Below, piece by piece: positions 1-12,545 of a stretch of 64,000 nt of DNA; within the stretch, counting starts at the first letter, position 1; each line of letters starts with the position of its first letter. Origin of the DNA: Anseranas semipalmata (Eukaryota > Chordata > Aves > Anseriformes > Anseranatidae); contig VXAA01007198.1 of the NCBI GenBank assembly GCA_013399115.1, forward strand, positions 155,010 through 219,009, given 5' to 3'. A program made the translations under genes and the position numbers. A model generated the notes under the pieces. That model was not told the DNA's origin. It was given only the letters and a program-made list of their open reading frames with translations, and did no database searches.

Positions 1-2960
1 TTGAAACACTGCTGCAACCAAATGCAATAATTAATCGTTATTTTTAATAGGTAAAATATTCATTAATCAAATCAATAGGAGACTAGCAGATTGCTGGGAA
101 GATCCCTCAGAGCTGGAAAAGAACACGAGTCTGCTGCTACTTTATTTTACTTTTTAAATTGCGAGATGTATTCCATTTTGAAGAATTTTAAATGTTAACA
201 TCTTGCTTGCAAATTCTAAGTACAAATATAAGTAATGAAGCTTGAAATAGAGAAAAATTAGAATGCCATTTTCACTAAATTTCCCAACATTTAATTCAAG
301 TCACATAATCTCAGGAGGCGCCACCGAAGAGTGCTAAAATAAAAGGTCCATTCTCACTTAACAGTCAAGTAAGCACACAGGACATAACATGTAATGTTAG
401 TACTCCCTAAATGACCACATTTCAATAATGAAATGAACTTTTTTTTCCTCACCACTCTATGAACAGTTTCTTTTGTCTGATAGTTTTAAAAATGCATATA
501 CTGTTGAAAGGCACTCACCTTTAATTCACCCAAATTTGAAGTAAAAAAAAAAATATCCATAATTTAGGGGTATTATTCTATTCTGGAACCGACAAAAACA
601 GCTTCATGGCATACAGCACACCCCCACCAAACACACACATCAGCATGATGCTCTTTTTAATCGTGCTGTAGGTCCTGGCCACACTCCTTGCCCTCTGCAC
701 TAGCTGTTAGAGCAGAGCTATGTTGGCAGAGCCCTGTGATGGGGACACAGCAAGAGGACATCAAAAGGCCTTCTGCTGTTGACAGAGTTGTATCACCTCC
801 CCAAACGACACGCGAGGCCAATACAAACACTCTGCCAGCATAGCTGTGACCACCTGAGGGGCGAGCGGGTATGGGGTTGCCGGTCAGGGAAAGCATTTTT
901 CATTCCTTGTGCTGACAGCCTGGAGAGAAAGGGAGAAAAAGGCTGGAGGTCGCTCTCCAACACAGAACCAGCCCTGGGCATGAATTTTCTAGGTGCTCAG
1001 GCAAAACCCCCTATTTCCAAAATTCACACATTTCTCTACTCCCTAAGGTCATCTACATCATTTCCCATTAAATTTGGAAGTTAACAAAAAAGAAAAAGAA
1101 GGAACATTCATCTTGTGTTCAGCATTTTGCCAAAATTATAAGGAAATAATTTTTGGAGTTGGCATTGGATTGATTTAGAGCTGAGTTTAGAGGGTTTCTA
1201 TGAGAACCAGTCTCTGGCCTGGGTAAATCCATTGGGAGGTTTGGCCTTTTTTGGGCAAAACCTGGTAACTGCCAGAAGAAGAGCGATCTTTACAAAAACC
1301 ACTAGAACCCCCTGCTTTCTCAAATCAAGCATGTTAAGGTAAGTACATGCTTAAGTCCATATTCTAGGATAAACGGTTTTGCACAAAGCAAGCAGTTATT
1401 TCAAAACAGCTAGTTTTCTTATTAAAAAAAAGAATCGAAAATTTATAGGTTTGTGTTTTGCCTTTTTATTATCATTACTCAAATACTCAAAGTCTTATTT
1501 TAGTCTAGTTTTAATAATGAAAACCTGGCTAAACATTCCAAAATAAATAAAACCTAGTATTACTTTAAATAAAAGTTCAAAATATATATCTTGACAGTTC
1601 TGATGCTTGGGGGTTTTATTTCCCAAAGTAGTAACGATCTCCAGGAGTTAAAATAATATAATTATATCCCAACTCCATGGCCAACTAAACCACAACTGAA
1701 CTTCAGTGGCACATATTTCATCTGCAATGTCAGAAGATCTTCATTTCAGACTATCAACATAGCACTAAATTTTCAAGTGTCATTGAAAACAGGCCGCTTC
1801 TAATTTTGGCTGGAAACACTAAAATCAACCACTACAGGCAAGGCAGCTAGTATTTCACAAGTTAAACCTCTTCATCTTTACCAGGAATCAAGAAGGAAAG
1901 CCTTTTACTGTAGGTTATTTACTGTGTCTTCACTCCTCTGCAAACAGTGGTTGTTCTGTGTTTTTTTTTGTTTGGTTGGTTGGTTTGTTTTTTGAGGGAG
2001 GGTTATACTAAAGGGAAACAATACATACTTTCCCTGTGACTCACTGAAGCTGCTATAAGAAACTTATCTGCTGGGCTACTGCTTTGCACAAAGTTATAGG
2101 AGACAGACTGGATTCCTGATCTTCAGTTCTCGCTGACAGGAACAGGGAGTACACAAAACAAAGCAATTTCCTGCAAGGAAGAAGGGAATGGCATCACAGC
2201 ACAGCGATGCCAGCCGGCTGTTTCAGGACTGCTTGGCACTACCCTCCAGAAGGCAGCAACCATAACCGGTGGAGCCGGACGCTGATGGCGCACGGATGGG
2301 AACCAGCTGCATAAAAAGGCCAGGTGCTCAGATAACCTTTGTTTCCTGAAACTGCTTTGCCAAATTCATTTGGACGTACTGTGTCTTGCACAATTTTCTT
2401 TCACTGGAAATGATTTCACCACCGATGTGCCTTATCCAAGACCGTGAGCCAGTCCACATTTATCCCGAGTGCTACCCATGAAATATCCAGCAACAAGCCT
2501 ACCGCATGGAACAGGAAACACCCACACATCATTGCTCAGTACATTTCTTACAGCGTTCCCCCCCCCGGGGAATCAACATCACTGAAAATACTAGGTTCAT
2601 GGTTGTGCACTACTGGGAGATGAAAAAACTATTTCTCTGCAAAGTGACAATTTTTATTTAGTTTACTGTATCTCTTCTATATCATGTTTTTAAAGCTCAG
2701 TACTCGATCGCTAGGGTAATGAGGATTAGTGTGGAAGAAACTGTTGATGTGCTGCTGACAACCAACCTTCAGCAACAGGGCCAGTTGTTTGCCCTGGAGT
2801 ACTAACGGTGGAGCAGATCCTCTGCACTTCCATACCTATTGTATCTGTTCTTAAAAGAGGTTATCTCCAATCTTCTTCTCCTGAGAAGCACTAAGATGAA
2901 ATAGGTTAGTTAACGCACTGATGTTACCATTTCAGCTCCAGGATCTCCAGGCACGGACAG
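1..2960. other. non-coding AT-rich stretch (intron or intergenic)
   Basis: No coding segment with convincing splice sites or codon pattern was seen. The DNA is AT-rich and CpG-poor. It has a T/G-rich tract near 1960-1993, and a slightly GC-richer zone around 2170-2330 that includes a TATA-like 'gcataaaaagg' but no other promoter signs. Short ORFs near 657-1084 lie on both strands without codon bias and are treated as chance. Confidence 0.6.
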
Positions 2961-3066
2961 CTGAGCCCGAGGACTGGTTTGGTGTCCTGACCTGAATGAA
3001 ATCTGGCCGCCTCGGCCCGGCTCCCAGCGGACAGGCGTTTGCAGAGCTGGGACGAGGGGAGGCGTC

Positions 3067-3261
3067 TCAGCCTGACGGGCGCTGGCACCCGTACGGCGCA
3101 GTCCCAGCACGCTGCCCGGCTCCGGCTCGACGCGACGGCAGAACCGGGCCGCTTGAACCGCGCCGGGCGCCGCAACCCCCCGGCCGCGGGCCGGGCCGCG
3201 TCGCCGCCACCATGGCGCCCCCTCGTGGCCCGAGGCCCCCGCGCCGCTCTCCCGCCGCCAT
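3067..3261 (-). CDS. possible first coding exon or uORF in CpG island
   Basis: A minus-strand ORF of 64 codons starts at an ATG embedded in the YY1-like element and begins MAAGERRGG. A second in-frame ATG at 3211-3213 sits in a near-ideal Kozak context (GCCATGG). The product is rich in Arg, Gly, Ala and Pro, as expected of any frame through a CpG island, and no domain is recognisable. It ends at an in-frame stop unless spliced; no strong GTRAGT donor is seen inside it, and weaker donors occur further down near 2984 (CAG|GTCAGG) and 2932. It may be the start of a real protein, an upstream ORF, or chance. I cannot name a gene. Confidence 0.18.
   Translation of the reverse strand: MAAGERRGGLGPRGGAMVAATRPGPRPGGCGARRGSSGPVLPSRRAGAGQRAGTAPYGCQRPSG
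3214..3228 (-). promoter_or_regulatory. CTCF-like binding site
   Basis: The minus strand reads CCACGAGGGGGCGCC, matching the CTCF core CCASYAGRKGGCRSY at 14 of 15 positions by eye; the only mismatch is G at the Y position. It lies inside the CpG island, overlapping the stretch just before the second in-frame ATG of the minus-strand ORF. CTCF sites at promoter islands commonly anchor chromatin loops. Occupancy is inference. Confidence 0.6.
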
Positions 3262-3264
3262 TTG
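3254..3264 (-). promoter_or_regulatory. YY1-like core promoter element
   Basis: The minus strand reads CAAATGGCGGC, one base from the classic AANATGGCGGC element that lies just downstream of many TATA-less vertebrate start sites. Orientation suggests transcription toward lower coordinates. A weaker second GCCGCCA-type core is seen on the plus strand at about 3203-3213. Confidence 0.5.
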
Positions 3265-6200
3265 CCTTCCAGGCCGGCGCTGAGGTGCGGGACGGCCAGC
3301 GGCTGCTGTCCGACAGGCGTTATTTCACCTCCGAGCCGGTTCTCGCAGGCTGAGCTTTATCCTCACAAGGCACCGTCGGCAGCCGACGTGTTTCTCCTGT
3401 CGTTTGTGGCAGGCATGAAACCCTGCAGGTGCTCAGCACCGGCTGACACTGACAGGAATCCCGAGTGTGACTGCCTGACACCAGAACACCGGGAAGCGCA
3501 TGTGTACACCGCGGCCTCGTCTCCACGAGCGCACTGTGGGGTTTGGAATGGGGTACAACACCAACACTGCGCCAAACTGCTTCCGTGACAAGGCCGGCAG
3601 CTCCGCGGGCTCACCTCGCAGAAGAGGGGGGCATTCAGCAGCCTTGGTCACTACCTCCATGCCCTACCATGGAAACATTCAACTTGGGACTTACAGCCCC
3701 ACTGCTTAACTACACGTTTTACTGCCCCTGTTTAGCTACCTTCTTTGCTATCATTTCTTGAAAAGGGAAAGGTATTGCGATACTTTTGCTACTTGCAACA
3801 GCTCCAATGTACAGAAAACCCAGATGACAATGAATTAAACCAATCCACCATGTCTTTAAAAGACAAAACTTAAGGCAGGGAAAAAAAAGATGAAGGATCA
3901 GTTTAAAATAATAAATTCAGATAAGCCTAAAATGTTGACATTAAATAGAAATTTAAAGAAATCAAAGAGCTTAATAATCAAAAGGTGTTTTAAAGCCAAG
4001 GCTCATTCTTAAATAGTATATTTTCACTTTATTATCCCAATCAAAACCATGCTGTGTTCAACAAATAAAAATGAATTTCTCAGTGTGAACACAAAGGAAA
4101 TGCTGTAAGTTACCAATTCCTTTTGAATTACAGAATTTTTTTTTGCTCCCACATAGAATTTGAATATAGAACTATTAATCAAATCGTCACGCCACTGAAC
4201 ACAAAGTTAACTTACCATAATATATTTAAAAAAATGTTTAGTTAAAACAATTGGACGAGTACTCACTAAAGATAACAAAACATTACATTCAATTTCTGAG
4301 CTTCCAGTTTTTTTCCTGACATTCAGGCAAGCTGAAGCGTCTATATTCCTTCATGTTGTCACATAATAGAAAGCAACAGAAGGAGACTACATTTTTGGCA
4401 GGTTAAAGTGGTGCTCAAGATTCAAAAACCTCAAGATTTCCTGAGAAGGCTTGCTTCTCAGCAGAGAATGCTCATTTTCGGCTCAGAAGCACCTAAGAGG
4501 ATTGAACAAGCTATATATGCACTGATATACATAACTCATTTTTGCACACCTGAGCTTGCTATGTTATGTATTTCTGACGCAAGATACAGAGAAACAATGC
4601 CTCACTCCTAGCTCAGTACAACTTCAAAAAGTAGGGTTGCTCTGTTTCAAAACAGTGTGGAGTTTACTGTGTTTACATGTCTGTAGCCATCTGAAGAACT
4701 GATTATTCAGACTCACCAAAACATCAGTTTAACTCTACTAAAGTATTATTAAGTAATTAGAGTCGAGAAGAACTTGGCAACAAGGGTGGTGGGGAAAGGA
4801 GGACATCAGAGGTGTTGAAAACTCAAGCAAAGCGGTCTTAGATCATGATACATAAATATAGACAGTATATAGACATTTCCTGATAGCAGTGTGTATCTCG
4901 AAGAAAAGATGCACATTCCTCTGAACAATCCATCCGCCAACTATACATTTAACTGCTGCCAAAAAAATTACTTCATGAAGTGATGGTTCAGTGTCTTCTA
5001 AATTCTACTGTTGTTGCTACTAAACAGCAATTAACTGTTTCAAGCTGATGGTACTGTCCATTATTACAGCACTAAGTCTTAGTATTGTTTTTTTTTTTTC
5101 CTGTACTATTCTTCCTCTGATTAACAGCTGACTATGAAAGAAAAAATATTGCATACATTTATCAGAATGATTAAGGGATAAGACAAAATGGAGTCACTTA
5201 GTAAATAAAAGTTCTGATGCTGAATTTCAGGACAAATTAAGTTCTGATGAATTCAGCTCAACTTATGCTGTTACTTGCTCTGTTGGAGTTATTTTTAAAC
5301 ACAATTTTTGAAAATTCCCTGAAGTGCATTAAATAATTTGGCCCCAAAGGACTACCAGGACTACACAAAGACACTTTCAACTTTAAAAAATAATAGTTCT
5401 TTCTCAAAACATTTAAGTAATAATCTTACAAGTGTAATTGTACATACATCAGAAAAATAACACCACCTTTCCAAACCTGCTACTATATGCAACAGCAGAT
5501 GGCTTTCCCTTTGTTGTCCGCTTCTCTCTCCTCAAGAAATAGCTTAAAAAATTTAACCAAACTCTTTAAAACATTTCCATATAACACTTAGTTAAAAAGG
5601 TAAAGCCTGTTAAAAGGGTATGTGTTCAGAGGAAGAGCTTGTTTGGTTTTGCTCTTTCCAAACAAGCAAATAAAAGAATCCATTTGGCAACAAAGTCTTT
5701 CTCCAGGTTCAACAGACACCTGCATGTCAACATCAGGACAATATAACTGCATTCCTGCCAGGATTAGTTCATGATATTTGACTAAAGTTGCTTTGAACTC
5801 TCTTTGTATTCAGGACTAAGAGTAAGTGTGGTTGTTGGATTACAAGAGAAACTAAGACCACCAGCAAGACTACTCCCCCCTCCTCTCCCTCCAAAATTCC
5901 TTAAGCATTTTCCCTGCCTGTTTCTAAACACATTTACTAAGGCTAAGTGAAATATCTCCCTTTCCATTCAGTTTGAATTTTAGTAGCTTTCAATATTCAT
6001 TGCTTAATGCAGTGTCAGTGTGCTCACCCCTTGCTCTACAGAGTGGTATTGATTTGCAGTGAGAAGCAGAGAAATGCCTAGTAACTCCTCTGTAATTTAT
6101 TCTAGCTCTAAAGCTTTTCACTACAGTCAGTAGACTACCTAATAGCCTAGTCAAAATGAAGACAAATATCTCCTATGACAGAAAACTGTGGGGAAGGTGG

Positions 6201-6378
6201 CATGAATTAAAGACTATGGAAATAAACACCTTAAACAAACCACCTCAGTGGGAGACTGACATTGCCTGTCTGCCAATGAACTGCAGACAAGATGCTTAGA
6301 AAAGCCCTGTAACAAAGAAAAAGCTGCATATTGTTCCAGGGTTCCCATGTCAGCACCACCCCTGAAGCCAGAAACATT

Positions 6379-6490
6379 AATAATTTTTCTTTTGCTTTTG
6401 TTTTCTTTCTTTTTTCTTTTTTCCAGGGAGGAGAAGGGAGTTGAAATTAAAACAAAAAACTAAGATTGCTTTTTTTTTTTTTTTTTTTTT
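6379..6490. repeat. pyrimidine tract and T21 run
   Basis: Two low-complexity blocks lie close together: a T-rich pyrimidine tract at about 6379-6424 and a 21-base T homopolymer at 6470-6490. No retroposon body is recognised next to them, so the T run may be a simple expansion or an antisense poly-A relic. Confidence 0.8.
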
Positions 6491-7684
6491 GCTAGTTGAA
6501 ATCTGTCCGTGCCAAGTGCTAATGCAAAACGCTGGGGTTGAAGATTTCTTGGTTTTGATATGAAAGGGGTAACACAGTCCTACAACTTGGCGGACTCATA
6601 AAAAGCTTCAGACACTCCTTATGAGAGGCTCTCTACTCCATCAACTCAGAAACCAAGCTTGCCAGTTCGATGTGGTAACAATCCCTGCTTAACACCTTTT
6701 CCTTTTTCTACCTCTTTCACCTATATATACTTGGAAAACAGTTTACTAGGTTTAGTAACATTGAAACACACCAGACTGACAGCTGTCAAAACAAACAAAC
6801 AAACAACAAACACCACCAAACCTCTTTGGTGCTTTGGTAAGGAGAAATTCAATATGAGCGATCAAAATGCAACAATTCCTATTGTTATTATCACTGGGGT
6901 GAACACTTCCTAACTTCCAGGTCTGAAAGCTTGTACCAGTGTATCATTCCAAAACAGGCTGAGACCCAAGCACTCGTACATCCCCTTGCAGTCTGACTTC
7001 AACAGGAAAGAAATCCGGTTGAGTGGGCTGCAGAAGGAGGCGCAGGCAGGTACAACATGCTGTAACCTTCCTCAGTCTAAATCATCAGAGGATTAGGACA
7101 GAGGTGCACGACAGGAGGCAGATTGAGGATGCGGCCTGAGGTAGCGTCTGCTGGAAAGACAATAGTCCATTCTCCATGTCCATGCAGTAAGTGGCCTTCT
7201 CTCTGCAGCTACCAGCTAAGATTATAAATCAGCATGTTTTGCAACATTAAAAGCCACTACTACAGCTGCAAAGGAACCAAGATCATAAATTCTTTTCAGT
7301 GAACCTTTGAACAGCATCAGGCAGTAGCAAGGCTTTCCTCACAATGTAAAAGACCGCTGTAAAATACTTGCTTCAAATTTAGTTTCTATTACAGGAGATG
7401 GAAAAGACCTGTATGAACTATTTAATTAACAGATCAATCCAGTGAGACCCATGAGGGTCTTACTTTCAAGTTCATAACAACAGGTTTTAGCTCTACTCCT
7501 TAGAAAGATTTTTATATTCCCTTGAGTGCTTTCTAATTGGACAGTATCCTGGGCTGAAGAACATCTCCAGATCTGGTCTCCCCACTTCTATTCCTTCATG
7601 TCAAGTTAACAGCAGTTAACTGAAGTATTTGTCGAAAGGATCAGCATGCCAACTAGAGGTCTGGGGAATCCACATGCCAGCTGC

Positions 7685-7727
7685 TCTTCACACAGCCATG
7701 GAAAAGGTGTTCATGGCTGTGTGAAGA
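7685..7727. repeat. perfect 16-bp inverted repeat with 11-nt loop
   Basis: The arm TCTTCACACAGCCATG (7685-7700) is followed by 11 bases and then its exact reverse complement (7712-7727). The RNA or single strand would fold into a stable 16-bp hairpin. The stem does not extend beyond these ends, so it is shorter than a typical pre-microRNA (about 22 or more paired positions). Its origin is unknown. Confidence 0.9.
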
Positions 7728-8335
7728 AACTTATGAAAAAAGCTAATCGGTTTATTTTCTCATATAGAGTCAAAATGGCTCTTTTCCACCCAATCATTTA
7801 ATTTACCAAAAAAGAAAGGAGCAGACTACTTTTTCTACAGCTCAATAGAGTTGTAGTTCTCCTCGTATTACCTATGCAAATTGCATCCCTGGTATACACC
7901 AGACACGGTTATTTAAGGGCAGCTTTGGAGTGGTAGAGGAAAGGAAGATGGCAGTATCTGCCATGTCCATTACAGGCTCCTTGAATTCTCTGGGTAACCA
8001 TGACCAATAGCTGCAACTATTGCTCAGCTCTTTCACCGAGACTTAGACTCTGGATGTGAGAAGAGCATGTTATGAAATCTGAGTGGATGGCATCAGTAGA
8101 AGAACAACAGTTACGTTTCTTTAAGTGAGCATCCACAAACAGCCCATTTCTGGGGACTTAATTCCAGTTATGCTTCACAGGAATGGAGAAGGGAGCCTGC
8201 TAGCTAGCACACTGTCCGGAATAGTGGACATGGAGACAATAACATCTCTCTAAGACTGCTAAGAAGTGAAACAGATGTCAGAGTGTCATGGACTCTGTTG
8301 AACAGACTAGGAGATGACATAGAATATTCTACCTT

Positions 8336-8346
8336 CCCCCCCCCCN
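8336..8346. other. C-run ending in an undetermined base
   Basis: Ten C residues (8336-8345) are followed by a single N. This is probably a sequencing or assembly uncertainty in a homopolymer. Any reading frame crossing it is unreliable. Confidence 0.9.
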
Positions 8347-10324
8347 ACACAGTCCTGGTCTCCAGTGTAACCAAGAGATTCTGGATGTTGTTTTCCATCC
8401 AGATATAAAGATCATTGTATAACCAGGAGCAGCTTCATTCCTCCATGTGCAAAGCAAAGATGAAAAAGAACTTTCATGAGACAATGGGAAAAAACATTGC
8501 ACACAAAGTATTGCTTACATTGCTAATGGTAAAGCTCATCTTAAAGAAAATAATTAAGTACCAAAGTTAATTCTGATCCCAATTTTAAATAACAGAGTGA
8601 AGGTTCTGTACTGGCTAGGATCAAGGGCTACAAGTTCCATTTCCAGCTAGACTGCTTAATGGTCCTGACAAACTCCTTTCTTTGCTCAATTCACCAGGAG
8701 TCTCCTGTCCCCTTTACTTTTTGTCTGCTTTATCTGTTTACCTATTTAGTTTTCCAGTACCCTAAGTTCCACTTGAAACATGTGTCTGATCTGCAGGACC
8801 TTGTGAATTAGAGGGAAGTTGACCACATGATCCATCTGTTTTCATCCCAAAGCTATACTTTAAGTGGCATGAATTCCGTCAACAGGAGGACACGATATAT
8901 ATGAAACATCCAATCTCCACTGAACATTTTTAATTCAAGGGGCATTAGGTTTTCTTGTTGCTTACTAAAAACAAAAAAAGCACCACACCTAAACCTCACT
9001 TCTGTGCTATAGACAATATGAGATTTGTTATGATGCTTTATATTTGCTGGCACAACTGATTATTCACAGACAGTGAGACGTGAGCGTAACTGTACTTAAT
9101 CTTGCCATAATCACACTTCTTTTTACAGTTCCAACAAAAACAAAATGCCATTTGCCTACGTTATTACCAGTAGTATTAGGACACTCATACCTCACAGTGT
9201 ACCACTGTAAATAAAGACGCAAAGGAACTCAAGCTGTAAGGTACAACACTGAGGAGAAAATGCAAGAGATCCTATCCTGAGAACGTATGTAATGCTAGAC
9301 ACTGACTGCATCCAAACATTGAACGTTCTGCAATGCTTGGAGCCACCCAAATAGAGACATCAGGGAGAGGGGGAAGGGGAATGACACCCAAAAACAGCAC
9401 AAAAAAAAAATCAAAAAGACGCATTCAGTCTGAGTTCACTGTGATGTTCCTGACAAAATGTCTGCTGAAGCACTGCAGAGGATTTTATAGGCCTAGAGGA
9501 GACGCTGAAGAAATACAAACAAATCAATGAATACCAGCAGTCCGAGATAAACAGTTTCAAATGCTTCATACAACTAGAATCACTTTGCAGCCAGATTCAT
9601 TGCCAAGATGAAGACTTGGAAAGCTTCTGCCAGACTATTTCCAATTACAGTGCTTTATGAAAACACTAGGCATACAGTACGCCTTGATGAAAAAAACCAG
9701 TGTATATATAGGCTCATCGTCCTCGAGCAGAAAGCACTGAGGTAAGTACTAGTCATTATGGATACGTCTGCATAAGTCATGGGTGTTATTGCATCTAACC
9801 TTCAGTTTTCATTTATTTTGTATTGGGCTGGTGGCGTTACATTTTATGTTACAAACCATCGTCTGCCATCCTGTGTGACTGAAAAATACATTCAAGGGAT
9901 GAGTTTAATGTAAAACTAGGAGTCAAATACTACATTTAGAAGGCTTTGGAAGATTTTGAAAAGTGCATTGCTGATTGTTCTTTTAATCAATGCGCACAGG
10001 CAATTAAATGTGAATAGTTTTCATGACAGAACAGATACATATCTCATTTGTGCACTCCTTGTGCCAACTGACCTCCTATGCCAAGAGCTGTTTTTCTATT
10101 AGTGAGTGACGCTATACTGTGGAAAAAAAAAATCACTGATGACCTCACAATTACTACATGAGGCACACACACACTAGAAATACCACCATATTCTATAGAT
10201 TTTCCATTACATCCATAAAACAAGGAGGAAAGATCAGAATCAACAATTGGACAAAACTTTAAATCAGTTTTAGCATTGATACCACTCTGGTACTATGAGA
10301 TATTAGAGATATTATGAGATAATT

Positions 10325-10392
10325 TAGGAGTTGGACTTGATGATCTTTGTGATCCCTTCCAACTCGGGATATTCTGTGATACTATGATATAC
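10325..10392 (+). mobile_element. CR1 retroposon 3' end (truncated)
   Basis: The block 'ggagttggacttgatgatct' followed by 'cccttccaactcgg' and the tail 'atattctgtgatactatgat' matches the 3' terminus of avian CR1 non-LTR elements in sense orientation, including degenerate copies of the 8-base terminal repeat. Only about 70 bp is recognisable, typical of heavily 5'-truncated CR1 copies. No reverse transcriptase sequence is present. Confidence 0.85.
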
Positions 10393-10399
10393 ATCAGAA

Positions 10400-12385
10400 A
10401 CCACCTGTTTTTTTTTGTTTGTTTTTGTTGTTTTTCAAAAGTAAATTTTAAATGTCATTAAGAATCTCATGGTGACTAATAAGAGAGAGTGTATGTTCCA
10501 AACCTTTCCCTTACAAAGGCAAACCTGAGACCTCCAGAAAAAGTTCAGGTTTTGGTTTTGTATGTTTGAACTAAAAACACAACTTTCTTTGTCCTATTTA
10601 GGCAATAATTGAATATATGTACATACATTAACCCCAGTTTGCCAGATCGGGAAATCAGTCAAGTGAAAAATCATTGTTTCCTGAATTTTTATCCCAGCGA
10701 AGCCAACTTTACAAGTCTATGTACTGTATTAAATTAAAACCTTGGTTTGTTTCCTCGGCCCTCCATTTTCCTTTAAACCTAAGCTTGAAAAACATTTCCT
10801 CTTCTATGGACTTCTGACAGGTCAGAAGCGAAGGAAAGGTAGTTTGTGCTGCCATGCATGTTTTGGTCAGATGAAAACAGAGAACCAAGAGAGCAAGCCT
10901 ACAGTTCTCTCATCCAATACTTGGAGCCCAAGAGGCTCCAGCAGCCTCGAAGAGGAGTTGCAAGGAAGTCCTCTCTCAATCTCTGCAACAGAAAGCCTTC
11001 AACAATCTTGAATGTTTAGAAACTTTTGCTTCTTTACAATCTCTAAGAAATCTACTAGGTTAAAACAAACAGCGACCGATTTTCAGAGACCTGCAACCTT
11101 GCCAAATTTGAATGGTTTTCATAAAAACAAGTCCTCTTCGCCCTCTGCTAAATTCCAAAGCTTGTTCCAAAACAGAGATACGGAGCATCTGAATGAAATG
11201 GATTTCCTTTCTTTAACATGAGGAAAACACATTTTTTCCTAACTTTCTGTTAAAATCACATGAAACTTGTTATTAAAAATTACAAACAAAGAGCGTTTCC
11301 AAAAGCAGACACAGAACACAGAAACATCAGTCCAAATGGTTCAGATATGGAAAGGATATAACTAAAAACAGTCTTGCAATGGAAAATGGAAGCTCATTGC
11401 GAGATCTTTCCACTTTTTTTTTTTTCTTCAGATCTCAGGTCTTTTACTGACAAAACAAGAGCATCTTGACAACAAGAACACAGAAGGAGATACTATCTAG
11501 CAAAACCTTTCTTCTGCCTTTTTTTCTTGTTAAACAAACCTTTAACCCCGCTCCTTTACTTTGAAACGAGTGGAGAGAATAACCTGCCAGATAACTTTGC
11601 ACTTATCTATTTAATTGAAACCAACCTCTGAAAGTCCCTCCCTATATGCTTCCAAGTTCAAAATTTCTCAGCTGAGTTTGTGCCAGCCTCTGGCACCATC
11701 AGCATTTATTTCTTGTTCTATTTTTCCAACATTCCTTCAACTTTTTGACTACTCCTCGCGTTTGTTTCTTGCAAGACCCATAATTTCAGCTACCTCTAAC
11801 CTGAAACATTCTTGAAGTACAGATTTGACAAAGGGAATCAGTTCACACCAAAAGGACATTAAGGTGTTAGACGTACATATTTCTCTGATCTAATTTCATG
11901 TTTGTTTTGTCATCACAATCAGCTGGACTTCTACTGCTTCTCCTGCAAATCAGGATCGAGTGAACTTCTTTTAACACAAGCCCTGCTATTTTTAAAGCTT
12001 TAATAAGGTTCCCAAATAATTTATGATGAAACACAATTTATCACCATCCACCTTTATATGGGAAGGATTACTGAAATCAAAAGTAACTAAAAAAATACAA
12101 ACAAACAAAATCAGAGTAATATAGAATTAACATTTTGAATAGGGTTTTTGGCTGCATAAAGAACTGGGAGCTAGATTATATCTGTGATTCCAAAATAATG
12201 GCACATTCATCAGAAAAAATACTCGACTCCAACACACCATTTACATCAGCCAGTCAGAAATCTGCAGCAAAAATACTTTTTTGATTTTGCAAATATCATT
12301 GCTTCCGTCAAAAAAGAATGCTTTTAACAGTTTGCTTACTTGTGTATTTTAACAGTTTATTTGTATACTTTCACTGCATGATTAT
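10400..12385. other. non-coding stretch with one interrupted open frame
   Basis: AT-rich DNA without supportable exons. A frame stays open from 10742 to 11221 apart from one TGA at 11009-11011. No domain is recognised in it, and composition shifts little from the flanks. T-rich runs occur near 11410 and 11520. Confidence 0.55.
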
Positions 12386-12410
12386 AAAAAAAAAAAAAAA
12401 AAAAAAAAAA
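12386..12410. repeat. A25 homopolymer
   Basis: Twenty-five consecutive A residues follow 'gattat'. No poly-A signal, gene-like body or target-site duplication was recognised upstream on the plus strand, so a processed pseudogene is not supported. The CpG-dense patch begins about 130 bp downstream. Confidence 0.9.
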
Positions 12411-12545
12411 CACTAAAAATGCATGTACTTCCACAACTAGCTAAGGAGCATCAAGAAATTTCAAGCAAGGAATCTCAGATTCAGCCTACTGACACAAACA
12501 GCAAGCTTCCTGAAAACAGCGGTCCCAAAGACTTGCATCTTCCAG

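Larger units (their letters stand above)
2990..3620. promoter_or_regulatory. CpG island, likely promoter
   Basis: GC content and CpG density rise sharply over the AT-rich surroundings, densest about 3000-3300, with runs such as ccgcgggccgggccgcgtcg. A YY1-like element and a CTCF-like element sit in the core. Unmethylated islands of this kind usually mark vertebrate promoters. The YY1-like element reads AnATGGCGGC on the minus strand, which favours minus-strand initiation near 3265-3300 because such elements usually lie just downstream of the start site in the sense direction. No TATA box is visible. A divergent plus-strand transcript is also possible. The target gene is not identified: a minus-strand gene would leave the window to the left, while a plus-strand gene would run into it. 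Confidence 0.72.
3700..10300. other. long non-coding stretch (intron or intergenic)
   Basis: AT-rich, CpG-poor DNA with no supportable coding exon. It contains a pyrimidine-rich tract about 6379-6424, a 21-T run at 6470-6490, a short AAAC repeat near 6788-6806, the perfect hairpin at 7685-7727 and an unresolved base at 8346. The short ORFs present (61-84 codons) lack codon bias and good splice sites. Confidence 0.6.

Noticed and set aside
680..705. Another ccctctgca CTCF-like core.
   Set aside because: At least four consensus positions mismatch.
11120..11145. CTCF-like core gccctctgct.
   Set aside because: Only the central core fits; both flanks of the consensus fail.
12386..12410. A25 run considered as the tail of a processed pseudogene or SINE.
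   Set aside because: No gene-like body, poly-A signal or target-site duplication could be seen next to it.
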